In this document: positions 1 to 12,335 of the stretch, piece after piece
Position numbering within the stretch: the first letter of the stretch is position 1
Layout: the number at the start of each line of letters is the position of its first letter
Origin: Brachypodius melanocephalos
Lineage: Eukaryota; Chordata; Aves; Passeriformes; Pycnonotidae
Length of the DNA stretch: 64,000 nucleotides
Direction of reading: 5' to 3'
Assembly (NCBI GenBank): GCA_013398615.1
Contig: VZSR01000329.1
Location: 234,886-298,885, forward strand
Notes under the pieces: model-generated
Seen by the model: only the letters and a program-made list of their open reading frames with translations
Told to the model about the DNA's origin: nothing
The model's database searches: none
Position numbers and translations under genes: made by a program

Positions 1-1200
1 AGTCTGTTTATTTGCATATTTTTATTTGATTGGGTTGTAGTCCTTTTGGTTTAGTTTATTCCTGCCACCTGGAGTGTTGGATATAAAGAATTTCAGCACA
101 GAGCATGCTGAGGGCAGGATGGGATTTCAGAATGAGAACCCCATAAGCTGAAGTAGAGGTCTCAAAAAAGAGACTAAATTTAACAGGGACAAGTCCAGAT
201 AATAGAGGGGAGGAGAAAAAGAACCCAAACCCTAGAATGGGATGCAGATTTCCCAGTGCAGTTTTTCAGGAGCACATTAAATAAAACCAACATTAATGAA
301 TAGGTATGATTGGTTTTGTCTAGAACCAGAATCGTGGAGTGACTCCTAAGTATTCACTAAACCTTTAGTGTTTAACTGCTTTCCTGTAAAGTTGTCTAGA
401 GCAGAATCTTAGAAGTGTTTGGATATGCACTAAAACAAAGCTGTTAGGTGCTGTAAATGTTTTGATGTTTTCACTCAGTTGGAAGCATAGATTTTACAGG
501 ATGGAGCATTTGGCTACTTAACAAATTACAGCAAAAATTTACATACTCTGTACTTGAGCTGGAATATATTGTCACAGTTAGCATGTGTTTGTCATAAGAA
601 AGATTTTTTTTAATGGTCTTTGGGAAATATAAGCAGTGTTGCATGATGCTATTTGATAATTCAGGAGCGGGGGGAAGGGGCTGCTCTTTCGTGGAAGGAA
701 TGGAAGTTTTTGTTTCAGTAAATTATAATTAATAGGTTTACATGTAATTAATATATCATAGTGGGTACAGTATATCATAATAGGTACGTAGCAAGACAAG
801 AATTTTGTGTGTGACTTCATTATTTCCAGTCATTGTGACACTGTGATACCCCAGTATCATTATGTATCTGCTTTAATCAAAGATGAAGGCCTATGATAAG
901 AGCTGACAGTATAAACTGAGAACACTTCTGTTGTGGGATTGACACTGCTGGGCATTTAGTAGGAGGGAAAAGAGCAGCATCTCTGTGCCACACCTCATTT
1001 CACATGAAGCACTTGCCATACCAGGCAGTACAAGATGAATTTCTGGGGAAAACCATGACCTTTTATTTTACTTTTCCTCCCAACTCTCTCTTTTCCAAAG
1101 GGGACACTGACCTACACCTTTGCCACACCGATTAACCCACAGAACTCTTCTTCATTCTGTCTTGTTGTATGGTAGAAAAAGTAATTGTTGTTTCTCCCAG
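1..1200 (+). other. IRAG1: IRAG1 intron, left edge
   Basis: Ordinary AT-rich intron sequence leading to the acceptor at 1200. I see no further IRAG1 exon or recognisable repeat in it. Confidence 0.6.
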
Positions 1201-1308
1201 AATATGCCTCGGAGGAGAGTCAGTGTTGCAGTTGTTCCTAAATTTAACTCCTTGAACATTCCTGGTCAGTCACCAACAGCTTCACCTATACCTTCAATGC
1301 CATCCCTG
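1201..1308 (+). CDS. IRAG1: IRAG1 coding exon a
   Basis: Acceptor ttctcccag ends at 1200 and donor gtgagt starts at 1309. The exon has 36 whole codons, phase 0 at both ends. It encodes NMPRRRVSVAVVPKFNSLNI and on to PSMPSL, close to the human segment. The ATG at 1204 is internal, not a start. Confidence 0.9.
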
Positions 1309-4300
1309 GTGAGTAAAACTCACATTTTAAAGTTACCAGGTTTTGTCTAAACCACTTTTGCATAGAGATAAGCCATAGTTACTGTAAAATGGAAGCTTTT
1401 CATGGGTTTAACTTGTTTTGACTCCTTCCTACTGAAGTGGATGGACAGAGGTAATTCCTGTTGAGTAAGGAGATATCACAATCTATGTGAATGATCCCTT
1501 TGGGAAGAGCTGAACAGGGCAGGCTGCTGATTCACAGCCATTGGACTTCAGTGAGGCAATTTGCCTTTTAATCTGAAGTAACATTCAGGAAAGATATAGT
1601 GAGAATAGTTGTCTGCTGTAGGAGAGGAATTTCAATCAGAAACCACAGAACACAGCTGGACTACTGTTCTTCATTGCCAAAAGTCCACTGAACAGAAATA
1701 GATTAATTAATGTACAGAAATGTACATGGTAGCAATTTAGAGGTTCTGTGATGATCTGTAATCAGTGGAGCCATCAGCCTCTATATTGAATTTTTGTTTG
1801 TAAAACATCCATAAATTTAATGAAACTCTAATCTGAAAATAATAAATCCATACAAATGCTTCACAGAAAAACTGCAAGATATGATCACTCTTCAGAGATA
1901 ACGTAAGATGGGACATAACCTTAAAGTTAGGGAGTTTTCTGTTAAAAAATAGGGTTATTTTAATGAGGGTTTTGCTGAGAAGCTAAATCTATTTATCTAT
2001 TTTACTTGTAAGAAAAGGATCTGTTCGTGCAATTTATTTATTATGTGTTCAGAGTCAACTGTTTCAGGAACCAGGTGTGTTTGTTTGCCATGGCTAATTA
2101 TTACTTTTGTTTAAAATTTCCCACTGAAAACTCAGCTAATAAATTCATGTTCTTAGGATAATAGGAGAGGAGCAATAGAATAATTTTACTGTTCAGTGAT
2201 CAATATATGAAGGAGAACATTTTTTTTTTGGGAAAAATAAACTGGATAGAAGGAAATGGGAGAGAAAATTCTTAGTGTGCAAGTCCATTGTTTACTCTGG
2301 ATAATGAGAGCAATGTGGAAGGACCTTATTAAAGAGATTTTGCTTGTGAATGTGGGAAGGAAACCTAAGCAGCACACTGCCTTTGTCATTTTATTGAACA
2401 CTCATTTGAAATGAATTAATGAATTTTAATTGGTACTTAATTATTTAGCCAGGAATGTTAACTAATTAATGAATGTAACATTTATTGCTGTGTTTTACTT
2501 ACAGTCTGAATCACCCAGTAATGGAAGGAGCAACCTGACATCTACTCCTGCTCTGCCAGCACTTCTAGAAAAGTGAGATTTGTCTAGGTCATCTCAGTAC
2601 CTATTAAATGCTAATAGTAAAAGATAATTTAAAAAACCATATTTTGAAATACTGTGATATTACTACTACTTGTTAGAATGCTTTAAACATGCAAATTAAA
2701 AGCTTTCAGTGTGGACATCACTACAGAATATTGAATTTCATGTATTTTAGATTAATGCTGAGGCAGGACAAAATTTATCTTATGTCTTTGTTTTACCTTG
2801 TGCTTTACTAAGAATGTAAGAATGCAACAACTGAGAAAACAAAGATGGGGAACTACAGCACTGGCTGCTGCTATGTGAAAGAACTCTGCAAGATCTAGAC
2901 CATCTTTTGAAACTGCACAGAAATCCTGTGAGAAATTACAGCCACCAAAAAAACCTGATCAATATTTCACACCTAAGAAAACGAATGGTGTTACCAAGTT
3001 ACAGAGGCAGGACTTGAAATGCAAGTTTGAGCATAAGTGTGTGTGCATGGGCCAGCTGCTCTAGTAGTGGAGAATTACTCAGAGCAGCACAGTTTTGTGG
3101 GTTTAAGCATTTTAAGCTTATGCTCATGGTTTGTTTAAAGTCCAAGTGCAAATAATGTCTGCTGTTAATATGACTTGAGAGAAAATCCATTGCTCACAGA
3201 TAATGTCAATCACTATTTTAGTGCCAGGAAAATAAGGCCTGCAAAAAGGGTGAGATTCCAGAAGCTGAAATGGGATCCGTTGTTGAGCTTATTAAACCTT
3301 GAGTTTAATAGATCTGCTATGTCTCAATCACTTAAACTCTCTATTGAAGATAAAATAAATGACAGGAGAGCGCTGCAGGAAGACAGCAATGTAAAACAGC
3401 TTATCTTCAGGCTAAATGCTCCAGACTTTTACTTGAGAAAAATTCTAGTGAGAAAAGTGAGGTAAGAAAAGTTCTAGTGAGAAAAGTGAGATATGTGTAT
3501 TTTTTTTAACCTGTGCGTCAGTTCAGCATATGAATTCAGACAGGAGAATATTTTAAAGGCAAAAAACTCCAATGTTTTGTTGAATTAGTATTTGACATTA
3601 CTTCTGTTATGTTCCTCTTATGCAGCAGGTTACAATTTCAAAGATGATTTTAAGAAAGTCGAGGGAAATGTTTTCATGAATAACAAATGTCATGGATGAG
3701 CCAGGAAACAAAGGCTCTTTTCTTTTTTAAAGAGGAATAAAAAGGATTGTTTTCTTATCTTAGAAACATAATAATTACTGCTCTTAAATCACAGCATCCT
3801 GAAACTAATATTTTTCTTAGTGCTTAATGTTTTTCTTTTGAAAGACATTTCTTTTCTTCAATGTACATTAAAAAAGACAAATCATGACTTACAAAATTGC
3901 AGCACACTCCAAATATTACACATTTCTGTGATGCTATTCTCTGTTTGTCTGCTTCTTTTGTCTTGGCAGTGGGAAGTCAAATGGAGAGCCTGACTGTGAA
4001 ACCTCAACTTCTGTGCTGACACAGAGTGGATTGGAAGAGATCAGTCCTGAAACTAAAGCCAAGATAGAAGAGGAAGCCTATAACAAGGGGTGGGAATATT
4101 TTTCTTGAACTAAATCTGTAAATATGTGCTACCAGATGAGGACATTTTTTTTAAATTTTAATTTTAAATACAGTAGTTATGTTGTTGATGCTGCAAAATC
4201 CTTTGCACAGTGTGTTTTGGGGCAAATAAAAACTTTGGGATCTGTTTCTGAATAAAAAGCAAAGAATTTTGTATTATGTGAAGAGTGAGACAAATTTTGA

Positions 4301-6059
4301 TCCTCTCCTGTAGAACCCAGCATGCCATCTGACTTTAGCATTGAACTGTATTTATTCTCCAGGAAAAGAAAAGAGAATTATCTAGAGGATATTCAAAATG
4401 ATGGAAAGTTATAGAGAAATATTTACTGACTCGTTTACAATAGACAGAAATTGTTCTCTGTGGAGAACCACCGTGCTTTTTTTTTTTGCTCAAAACGATA
4501 AATCTTGTATTGGCTTTAATATAATCCTCTGTTCAGGAAGGGCGGCTATCTGTGGGCCTTACTCATGGTCTTCAGCTAATTTTTACTCTTGTTCAAGTGC
4601 TGCAACATTGTTACTTGTGTTTTATTACATGTTACAAAACATAAAGCTAATTTTTCATTAAATTAGATCATGCTTATACAACATCCTAGACTAAGAATAA
4701 ATGTTTTGTCTGATAAAGATATCAGGAAGCCTTGAAGAAAACCAAAGAACTTCAGCAACTGAAAGAAGAAGATGAAGAGACACCCAAAGAAAGTCATGAT
4801 GAACATGAAGAAAGTGAAAATGAAGACGAGATAAAAAATCTGAAAAGCAGGTGAGACACTGGGGTGATAAGTCCATAAAAAAGGGGCCACTTTTTTCTAC
4901 TTGTGATACCCAAAGAAGTGCTTTATGTTATCATTTTGGCATGTTTTCCTCCTGGGGAAGCATATAGAAATAATAATATTTTCACAGAAAGTAATATTCC
5001 AAGACAATGTGGTTGCAAGACATAAAGCTTTTGATTTTGCTATTTTGGTTAAAGCTGTATGTTGACATCAAGATGCTTCATCTTGATGGGGTTTGGTTAT
5101 AATTTGGGGTAAAAGAATGCTCCATAGAAGTTCCTTAGGTGCCAAAATGTATCTCTCTGTGGATATGTACTGCCTCATAAGGGTTGTGATTCATGAACCT
5201 GAATTAGTGCCATGTGTCATTCCTATCACGAGAGTGACACTGCACCCATCTGTACCCAGTGCTCTCTGACTGTACCTTACAGAGGCACTGAATGCTGCCC
5301 AAAGCAAGTAATATGTCCAATCCCAGGTTAAGGCAGGGATCCTTACCTAATCCAGAAGAATTTGTTTCCATTCCATAACCATAATAGCTATAAACATCTG
5401 TTGATTTGAGATTTCAGCCACCTTCAGAGAGCAGCCATCTCGTCAGTCATGACACTCTTGGGAAGAAATGTTTACCACATATTCCAATGTTTAATTTAGT
5501 TGATCAAGCTATGAACAATGCGGAATTTTGCAAGATATCAAGCTCTGAGATTTGCCAGCTGACAGGTGGGAGAAATAGGAGTCAAGTTTACAGTCTCCTG
5601 TTGTCTCGCAAATATTACTCATAGAAGAGCTGGAGTTGAAATATCTGAGTGTACAGCTCTTCCTAAAAGAACTTTAGAGTTTGATTCTTCTTTGACAAGG
5701 TGTTTGTATTGGGAAAAAAGATGGTGCACCATCTACGACACCTTTCAAATTGAAAAGCTTAAGATAATAAATTTGCATTTGATTAATATATAATAGTTTT
5801 CTTTTCCTTTTACAGCAGACTTGAAGTCATCATTAATTATTTATATATCCTGTACCCCAAACTGTGCAAACACTGGAATGTGGTGTGGCTTGTAGTGGCT
5901 GCAGTAGTCATTTTTGCTGTGGTGTTGGGAATCTACCATTCCTACAACTCCTGTGATGAAAAGTCAGAGGCACCTGAAGGGAAGGCCAGCTGTTCTGCAG
6001 CCCATCAATATTCCTGGTGGAACTCAGGATTCCGGCAGGAGCAACGGAGCACGGAATAA
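1201..6059 (+). CDS. IRAG1: IRAG1 (MRVI1), C-terminal part, 5 exons
   Basis: Partial gene. Coding exons 1201-1308, 2505-2572, 3970-4089, 4719-4850 and 5816-6059 join in frame into the last 223 residues of inositol 1,4,5-trisphosphate receptor-associated cGMP kinase substrate 1. In mammals this protein sits on the ER membrane, binds IP3 receptor and cGMP kinase I-beta, and lowers calcium release when phosphorylated. The reading matches the mammalian C-terminus in order: VAVVPKFNSLNIPGQSP, PALPALLENGKSNGEPDCE, KIEEEAYNKGYQEALKKTKE, a Glu-rich acidic stretch, then one hydrophobic helix (VVWLVVAAVVIFAVVLGIY) and a short tail. The helix fits a C-terminal ER anchor. The paralogue IRAG2/LRMP is the alternative, but the neighbours LYVE1, RNF141 and AMPD3 point to IRAG1. 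Upstream exons, with the kinase-binding region, lie left of the window. Confidence 0.93.
2505..2572 (+). CDS. IRAG1: IRAG1 coding exon b
   Basis: Acceptor cttacag and donor gtgaga bound 68 bases encoding SESPSNGRSNLTSTPALPAL then LE. The final AA joins T from the next exon to make Asn, giving the conserved LLENGK junction. Confidence 0.9.
3443..3490 (+). repeat. Short tandem duplication in an IRAG1 intron
   Basis: The 19-base string ttctagtgagaaaagtgag occurs at 3443-3461 and again at 3472-3490, a period of 29 bases. It lies in the intron before exon c. Confidence 0.85.
3970..4089 (+). CDS. IRAG1: IRAG1 coding exon c
   Basis: Acceptor tcttggcag and donor gtggga (weak after GT) bound 120 bases. 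They encode GKSNGEPDCETSTSV, then GLEEISPETKAKIEEEAYNK. The last two bases GG join A of the next exon as Gly, giving the conserved AYNKGYQE. Confidence 0.9.
4719..4850 (+). CDS. IRAG1: IRAG1 coding exon d
   Basis: Acceptor ctgataaag has a short pyrimidine tract; the donor is gtgaga. It encodes YQEALKKTKELQQLKEEDEE followed by a Glu/Asp/Ser-rich run. The exon ends on the first two bases of a codon completed by the last exon. Confidence 0.9.
5816..6059 (+). CDS. IRAG1: IRAG1 terminal coding exon with membrane anchor
   Basis: The acceptor lies in ttttacagcag, which offers two AGs three bases apart. The exon encodes RLEVIINYLYILYPKLCKHW, the hydrophobic helix VVWLVVAAVVIFAVVLGIY, then HSYNSC and a short polar tail ending STE. 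TAA is at 6057-6059. The frame from 5817 to the stop is open for 80 codons. Confidence 0.92.
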
Positions 6060-9000
6060 CAGAGGAACAACCACACCCTTGTGATCCCTGAGCAAGTTTG
6101 TGTATTAGAGCACATTGTTAAAGGTAGTGCTTAGTCGTCCCTGTGGCTGTTCCACGTTATCCCTTAGGCAAGTTAAGTTACTCCACACCACCAGGTTTGG
6201 GATACATGGGGAGCATTCCTTGCCAAGATGCCAATCTGATAAATAATCCTGGCTGTCCTCTTATTGTCAAGGACTCGTACAATTAAAGTAGTCTTGAATC
6301 ATGGTAAGGTTGTGGCAGTAATCAGCAACCTGCAAGACATTTAAAAGAATGATTTGCACAGGACGTTGACATTTTGAAGACCATCATAAAATCTTCATTT
6401 GCAGTTAGTGCTTTGCTTTACATTTCCTGAATTTATTGTTGATTGTCGAAGTATTAATTGCAATTAAGTCCTTTGGGTTTTAAGAGGCTAATTAATTTCC
6501 TTATTCATGACTATTGGGTAGAAATAAAAACACCTCCATGGAAGAATATCATTATATTCTAAGACCAAATGCCTTGCTGCTAAAGTAATTTTATAAGAGG
6601 AATTATCTATATGATTATTTAAATGGAATGCTAAGTACATGCAGAAATGTGTTTTATGAAATACTTTAAGAATGGGACGACCACTTTTTTTAAAATGGGG
6701 TACTCAACAGAACCCAAAATGGGGGCACAGCTGATATCATCCAATAAGTCTGGGAACTTCTGATATATGAAAGTTTCCAAAAATTTATGTATGCTACTCA
6801 GAGTCAGTACTGGTTACAGCCAAAAGTGGTGGCTGCCCGGAAAGGGTCCATGTGCTATCCAAGCCCAAAACACAGCAGTCTTGGACATGGGAAGCAATCT
6901 TCAACTCTTTATTGAAAGAGAAAACAAAAGCTCTTTAAACCTCTGTACAGAGGTGACCACACCAAGTGGACCCTGCCCTCCTGCTAACACTGGAAATGAG
7001 CATTCTCTGAGATCTGCAGCAAGAGCAGAGTTCTGAGAGCAGCCAGAACCCAACCAGTGCCTGCATCAATCAGGACATGGCAGCAGTGAGGGCTTAGGAG
7101 AGCTCACTGAGTGTTTTCAGTAGCTCATTTTCAGATGCCAAGACCAAAAGTTATCTGATACACTTCCAAAGCTGAACTGCTACATCAGGCTTTTTTTTAG
7201 AATAATCTTTTGCTCAGATTTTTCGCCAGTTCTGCCTATTTGAGAGTTGTGAATTCTTACACAAGAATGTGAAAGCCTGAAATTTTTGGATAAGCAATTT
7301 GAAAATGGTGAAGCCATTACCTGTACAAAACCCAGCACTTAGGGCTGAGACCAAAATGTGTCACTGGAGGTGTGTCACTTTTACCTGCTGAGTATCACTT
7401 CTGAGTGAAGGTGAACCATGTTTGTCTTTGCATTGCTGTTTGGAATTATTTGCTGCAGCAACAGCAAATCCAGTGTGACACTCAATTGCACTCCTGTCCT
7501 GCATTCTCCTGGTGTTTTCTGATTGAGAAATGGGTCTGTTTTCCAATGGAAGGATAAGAGTGTTATGAAGCACTGTAATTTCAGTTCTGATGCAGTCAAT
7601 ATTGTCCTGTCTTCTTTGGGTGGAAACACTGAACTTCAAGCTAACTATCAAAGAAAACAGGTTTCTAACTCAGTCAGAAATTTAGTTCACACATCTGGCA
7701 CTAGTAACAGGTATCCTGCTGGTGGATTCTTGTTGGCCATGTGTTTCTTAGGAGAAATTTATATGGAAAAAAAAATTAAAAAGCAGACAATATCACCTTT
7801 TTTGGGGGGGATGATGGGGGTTGGGAAGGGAGTCTATAAGCAATTAGGAGGGCTGTTTGGGTTTTTTTTAAAGTATATATATTGAGGAATAGTGTGTTTA
7901 AGGAAGTTCAAAAAGGATAATGGGGAAGTGCTATTTGGCCTAAAATTGCAATTGGTAAAGAATAAGACAGGAGAAGGTTTCTTGCAAATTATTTTGAATC
8001 TGTTTGGTTCAGTTAGAATTTCTGACTGTGAAGAACTACTGTGACCTTTCATGTACTTTCAGTATTGAAAGAAACTTGTCAGTCGTTTCTTGAATACTTC
8101 TTTACTAAAATCAGCTTCTTTAACTTAATATTCTTTGCAAATAACATTGGTAACTTAATAAGGCAACAAAATTGAAGGTAAATACGCCTAAATATTCAGA
8201 TTTCTCTATGCCAAAAATTATTGCATATATTTATGTGATTGTGGAAATGTTGGGCTGCACTGAAGAAAAATAATTAACAGTGCCTGTAATTGAATTAATT
8301 TGTTTTTATTTACATCTGCATTGTTGTGAGTCCAGTAACTGATTTTAAGTACACATAGAAAGTTATTAATACCAACAGGACTGTCTAACTGCTTAGTGTT
8401 AAGCATGTGAAAAGGTCTTTTCTGTCAGTGGGTGGATGAGCTCTCCATCCTCTCTTAAAATTCAGCACACTGGCTTTTTGTGGAATTAATGCAAAGGGAC
8501 AATTCCCATAAGTAGTTGTACTGATTTGAACTGAACTACTTGCATGTCTGATGTAAGTATAATTTAGCCACAAATTAACTGAAAGAGGCAAGTTATTTTA
8601 ATGGGGTGCAAAAATGAAGGTGAAGTTTACTAAAAAAAAAAAAAAAAGTTCTTTTTATAACTACTTTGAGCAAACTGTCCACTAAAAATAACAAACCACA
8701 ATGACTAACAGCACACTCAGTAGCTATGCTTATATTTTTCAGTTTTTTAATTAAAACACCTTTTGTTTAATAGGAAACTAGATTAAGCTCAAAACTATTC
8801 TAAATATAATTTTATCTGTTGGATATTAGTTTGCTTTATCTGGAAAAAAAAAAAAAAGCCAAACAATCTCTTCTGTGTTCAAAGATCACATCAGATAACA
8901 AGAAACAGACCTATTATTTATGCTATTACCACTGAAATAGTTTTCTTGAGGTGCAATATTTATTTTTCTGCTTTAACAAGACACATTTATGGTTTCTCCT

Positions 9001-9165
9001 GCACAGCACAAATGTTTCTAGCAAAAGGAATTTCGAAAGGGCACTATTTTTGTGTATCATATTTAAATCTGTAATATTGTAAGATTTTGCACAAGTGTGC
9101 TGGTATTGTACTGTATAGTATCACATACTTGAGTTTTGAAATAAAATTATGGTTTCAAAGTCCTC
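6060..9165 (+). other. IRAG1: IRAG1 probable 3' UTR
   Basis: No coding exon is recognisable here. AATAAA occurs at 6523-6528 and at 9140-9145. The second sits in a typical mRNA end with several upstream TGTA elements and a T-rich tract just downstream, so a UTR of about 3.1 kb is likely, with a possible short form ending near 6545. The extent is inferred; no transcript evidence is available. Confidence 0.5.
9140..9145 (+). other. Candidate polyadenylation signal for IRAG1
   Basis: Canonical AATAAA about 3.08 kb after the stop. TGTA motifs lie 20-80 bases upstream and a TTTTTT run follows within 35 bases. Confidence 0.5.
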
Positions 9166-12100
9166 AATGTTTTTTTACCTTGAAGATTTGGGGTGCTCTG
9201 TCTGCATATTGATGGCCATGTCCTCATGGAGTAAGCGCTGCCTTGTCTACACAGTTACACGTCCCAAGGATCTTGCTCTTAGTCTTCCAGCTCTTCAGGA
9301 AAATGGGACAGAAAAGGAGAGCAAGCTCCTGTGCCCATGGAGAAAGTGTTTGGGAGCAGGGTCATCCCTGCCCATGCCCCAGAAACCAGCAGAGAGGGGA
9401 AGCTGAAATATCCTGGAAAGAGTTGAACTCCTGCTGCTGAGAGAGGCCACGTGTCACGGAGGAGGCGGAACGTGGGAAGCCACAAGGGAGAAATCTGGGA
9501 AGGATTCTGAGCAAAAGGTCAGCAGTCTTTATTTGCTTCGTGTCCTTGTGGACTTGGGAGGTCTGGAAAGCCTGGGTCTTGTGGGGAGCAGACTTGCCTG
9601 ACCAGTGGGTAGGAGTCAGTCCTCAAGTTCTGCATCTCTGATGGTCTCTGCCACGAGACAAACTCTGGGACATCAACAACCTGGAAAGACCCTGTTATTT
9701 GTATTTTCTACATGAGCATTTTTTTTGTTTACTGCTGTTTGGGTTTCAAGGTTCCTTTTGGAGTTATTGTAGAGATCATTATGTTCTGCCTTATCCAAAG
9801 TTTTCTGTTTAGCAACCCTCATCAGCATTTTAAAACATGCTAACATAAAAGGCTGGGAAATTTTCATATAGCTTACAATAAGTATTTAGGTCAAAGACTA
9901 ATTAATCATTCACTGTATGTCTGCTTTTTTTTACCACACTGATTATGAAGAAGACACACCAAAAGGTTAAAGACCTTTTGTACTGTTACAGTCCAGATAA
10001 GTGATCTTCCACTCAGTTCTGGAACAGCTGAAACTACAAAAAGGAAGAAACAGACAAAAAACAAAGTTATTTCAGTCTTGCTTCATCATTCTAAAATTCT
10101 TTTCTCCCTCTCCTAATCTGTGAGACCTTGTGAAGGAGCTCATATTTTTGTTTGGTGTTGCAAAGGTGTTAATCTCATTTTTACAGCTATAAATCCTACT
10201 AAACATGAAGAGTTTGACTAAAGGAACTTTGCCACGGTGAGGATAATAGGCACAAAAGCTAAGACCTGGCAGGACAAATAACATGCAATTTTATAATGTC
10301 AGAAACCCAGCTATTTATTAGATTTCATGGTAGGAAATACTTAGCAGTTCAAGGTAAGCATTTTCAATGGTAAGATTTAGTTTAATGTTCTCAGTATTTT
10401 ACAGCCGTGGTCTACAGTCCATGAGAGCTACAGAATCACTAATAATTAGTTTCTGCTTCTTGTAAATGCAAGTGAATCCTCTTACAGCCTTCTTCAAGTG
10501 AAAGCTGAGTCTGATACAGTATCTGACACTGCCATTTGCAGAGGAGGTAAGTACAGCACAATAAGGAAAGGAACAGAAATTGGAGCTGGAACTTCGTCTA
10601 AAGATCTCATTGAGTTTTACCGAATTCGGTTCCAAACCACAGCCCAAACACAACTCAATCTTCATTTCATCATTGCTAATGAAGATATGATTTCACTGAC
10701 CCCCAGCATTCTTCTCAGGCCCTGTAGGTGCCTGTCTGTGCTACAGAGCACCACCTAATAACCCTGTGACATGCTGCTGCAGGAGATGCGCCTGTGCCCC
10801 ATTAAAAGTTAATGCTCTCTCACATATTAACTGGGGACTTTCTAAATGCAAACCACAGTTTAAAGAGGCAGCTTTACACTGTTACACTTGTGTCTACAAG
10901 ACTCTGAGAACAGCCTGGAGACACGGGACATCTAAAAGTTTGCTGAATCACAAATTGAACATGATGTAAGAAAATCATACTGTTGCAAAAATAACAAGAC
11001 TGACACCATTCTGAACAGTAAAGCAGGTAAAGCAATTTATTAATTGGTCTTGGCATTGGCAAAGCATCACATGGAGCCAGAGAGTGAGGCAGCAGGGGTT
11101 TCTTAGCTGAAAGAAAACTGGGAGCAGAGGCATAACTCATCAAATAATTGCAAAACATAAGGGAGTAAACAACCTTCCATGCCCATTGCCAGCAGGAAAA
11201 GAAGTGATTGGTTTATGGCAGGGAATGGCTAAGTCAAGTTAGAGTAGGGAATACCTTTGAACTGTAAAGGACAGTGAGGCACTGAACAAGAACATCAGAG
11301 GAAATGTTGGGAATCTGCCACTGGAAATCTTTGAGAATAGGTTAGACAAACATCTGTCAGGAATAACGTAGATGCAGCAGACATGACAGATACTAAAGGA
11401 ATTAATTAGCCCATCCCTTGAACACCAGTCCTGCTCTGTGTTTAATGGAACCTCTGGAAAAAAAAAATCTTTGCTAAGACTTCCTGAAGGTTTTCTAAGT
11501 TATAGCCATGAGGATCATCTGTGTTTGGAATCAATCCACAGGAATCGCTGTTTGTTGGAATGTCACAAAAGGCAGCAGTGATAGGACTGGCTGCCACCTC
11601 TGTACCTATGGTCTCACAAGGAATCCTATTTACAGTAGTGTATCTCCAAATCTCACAAAAAATAAGTTTCATACAACCTCTGTGTTATGGGAACTACATT
11701 TGCATTGGAACTCTAAAGAAAAAACAAGTAAAACTACTCCATCAAGACAAATAAGACAATGGGGAATGGATGCCCTTCCAATTCCAGTAAAAAAGAAAAA
11801 TCTTGTGTGGCACATTGTGATACAATGGAAGATTTGTTTCATTTACCAGATGAATAGACAACATGAATAATGATCTGTTCATCAGCAAAACAGGAAAAAA
11901 TAACAAAAGAAAAAGCCTCTTTCTAAGTGTTTACTGACTTAGCAGTGTAACAGCCTTATCTCCCTTCCTCAGCCCTGCTATCTGAATCAGCAGTAGTGAA
12001 ACTTTTCAGCAACCCCTACATGAAAGCAGTGGAAAGGGTGATGAGGGATTTCCGGCCCGTGACCTCGCCCTGGAGCAGGACAGTCAGCACGCTGGCTCTG

Positions 12101-12253
12101 ACATTCTTTCTATGAAGCACTGCAGTGACAGCTGAAGTTGCTTTCCACCAGTCATCTCATCATCTGACAGCATCCAATACCTTATCTTTCCTTAGCACAG
12201 GAGACAATCTACCTTGAATTTCCTACTGTTCTGCATTTTCCAGTCTGGTGGCA
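9166..12253. other. IRAG1-LYVE1 intergenic interval
   Basis: No gene recognised. It contains an old CR1-like fragment (11255-11375), overlapping plus-strand ORFs of 120 and 77 codons at 11508-11870 that match no family I know, and the LYVE1 upstream region. No clear TATA box precedes the LYVE1 start, and I could not place a transcription start. Confidence 0.5.
11255..11375 (+). mobile_element. Degraded CR1-like LINE fragment
   Basis: The phrase around 11310-11370 (ctggaaatctttgagaatag followed by gttagacaaacatctgtcag) resembles the 3' part of old CR1/L3-type elements, read on the plus strand. It is heavily diverged and its ends are uncertain. Confidence 0.5.
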
Positions 12254-12335
12254 ATGGCAAATTATCTTGGAGTTACCTCAACAGCATCTTTCATCTGGGT
12301 TATGACATTCCTGGCTCAAAATTGCTTTGTAACAG
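12254..12335 (+). CDS. LYVE1: LYVE1 coding exon 1, signal peptide
   Basis: Starts at ATG 12254 with G at -3 and G at +4. It encodes MANYLGVTSTASFIWVMTFL then AQNCFVT, and stops one base into a codon before donor gtatgt at 12336. The N-terminus diverges from mammals, as is usual for signal peptides. The untranslated part of the exon upstream is not delimited. Confidence 0.87.

Noticed and set aside
3175..3465. 96-codon plus-strand ORF in an IRAG1 intron
   Set aside because: The flanking IRAG1 exons already join in frame into the known protein sequence, with no place for this segment, and I recognise no homology.
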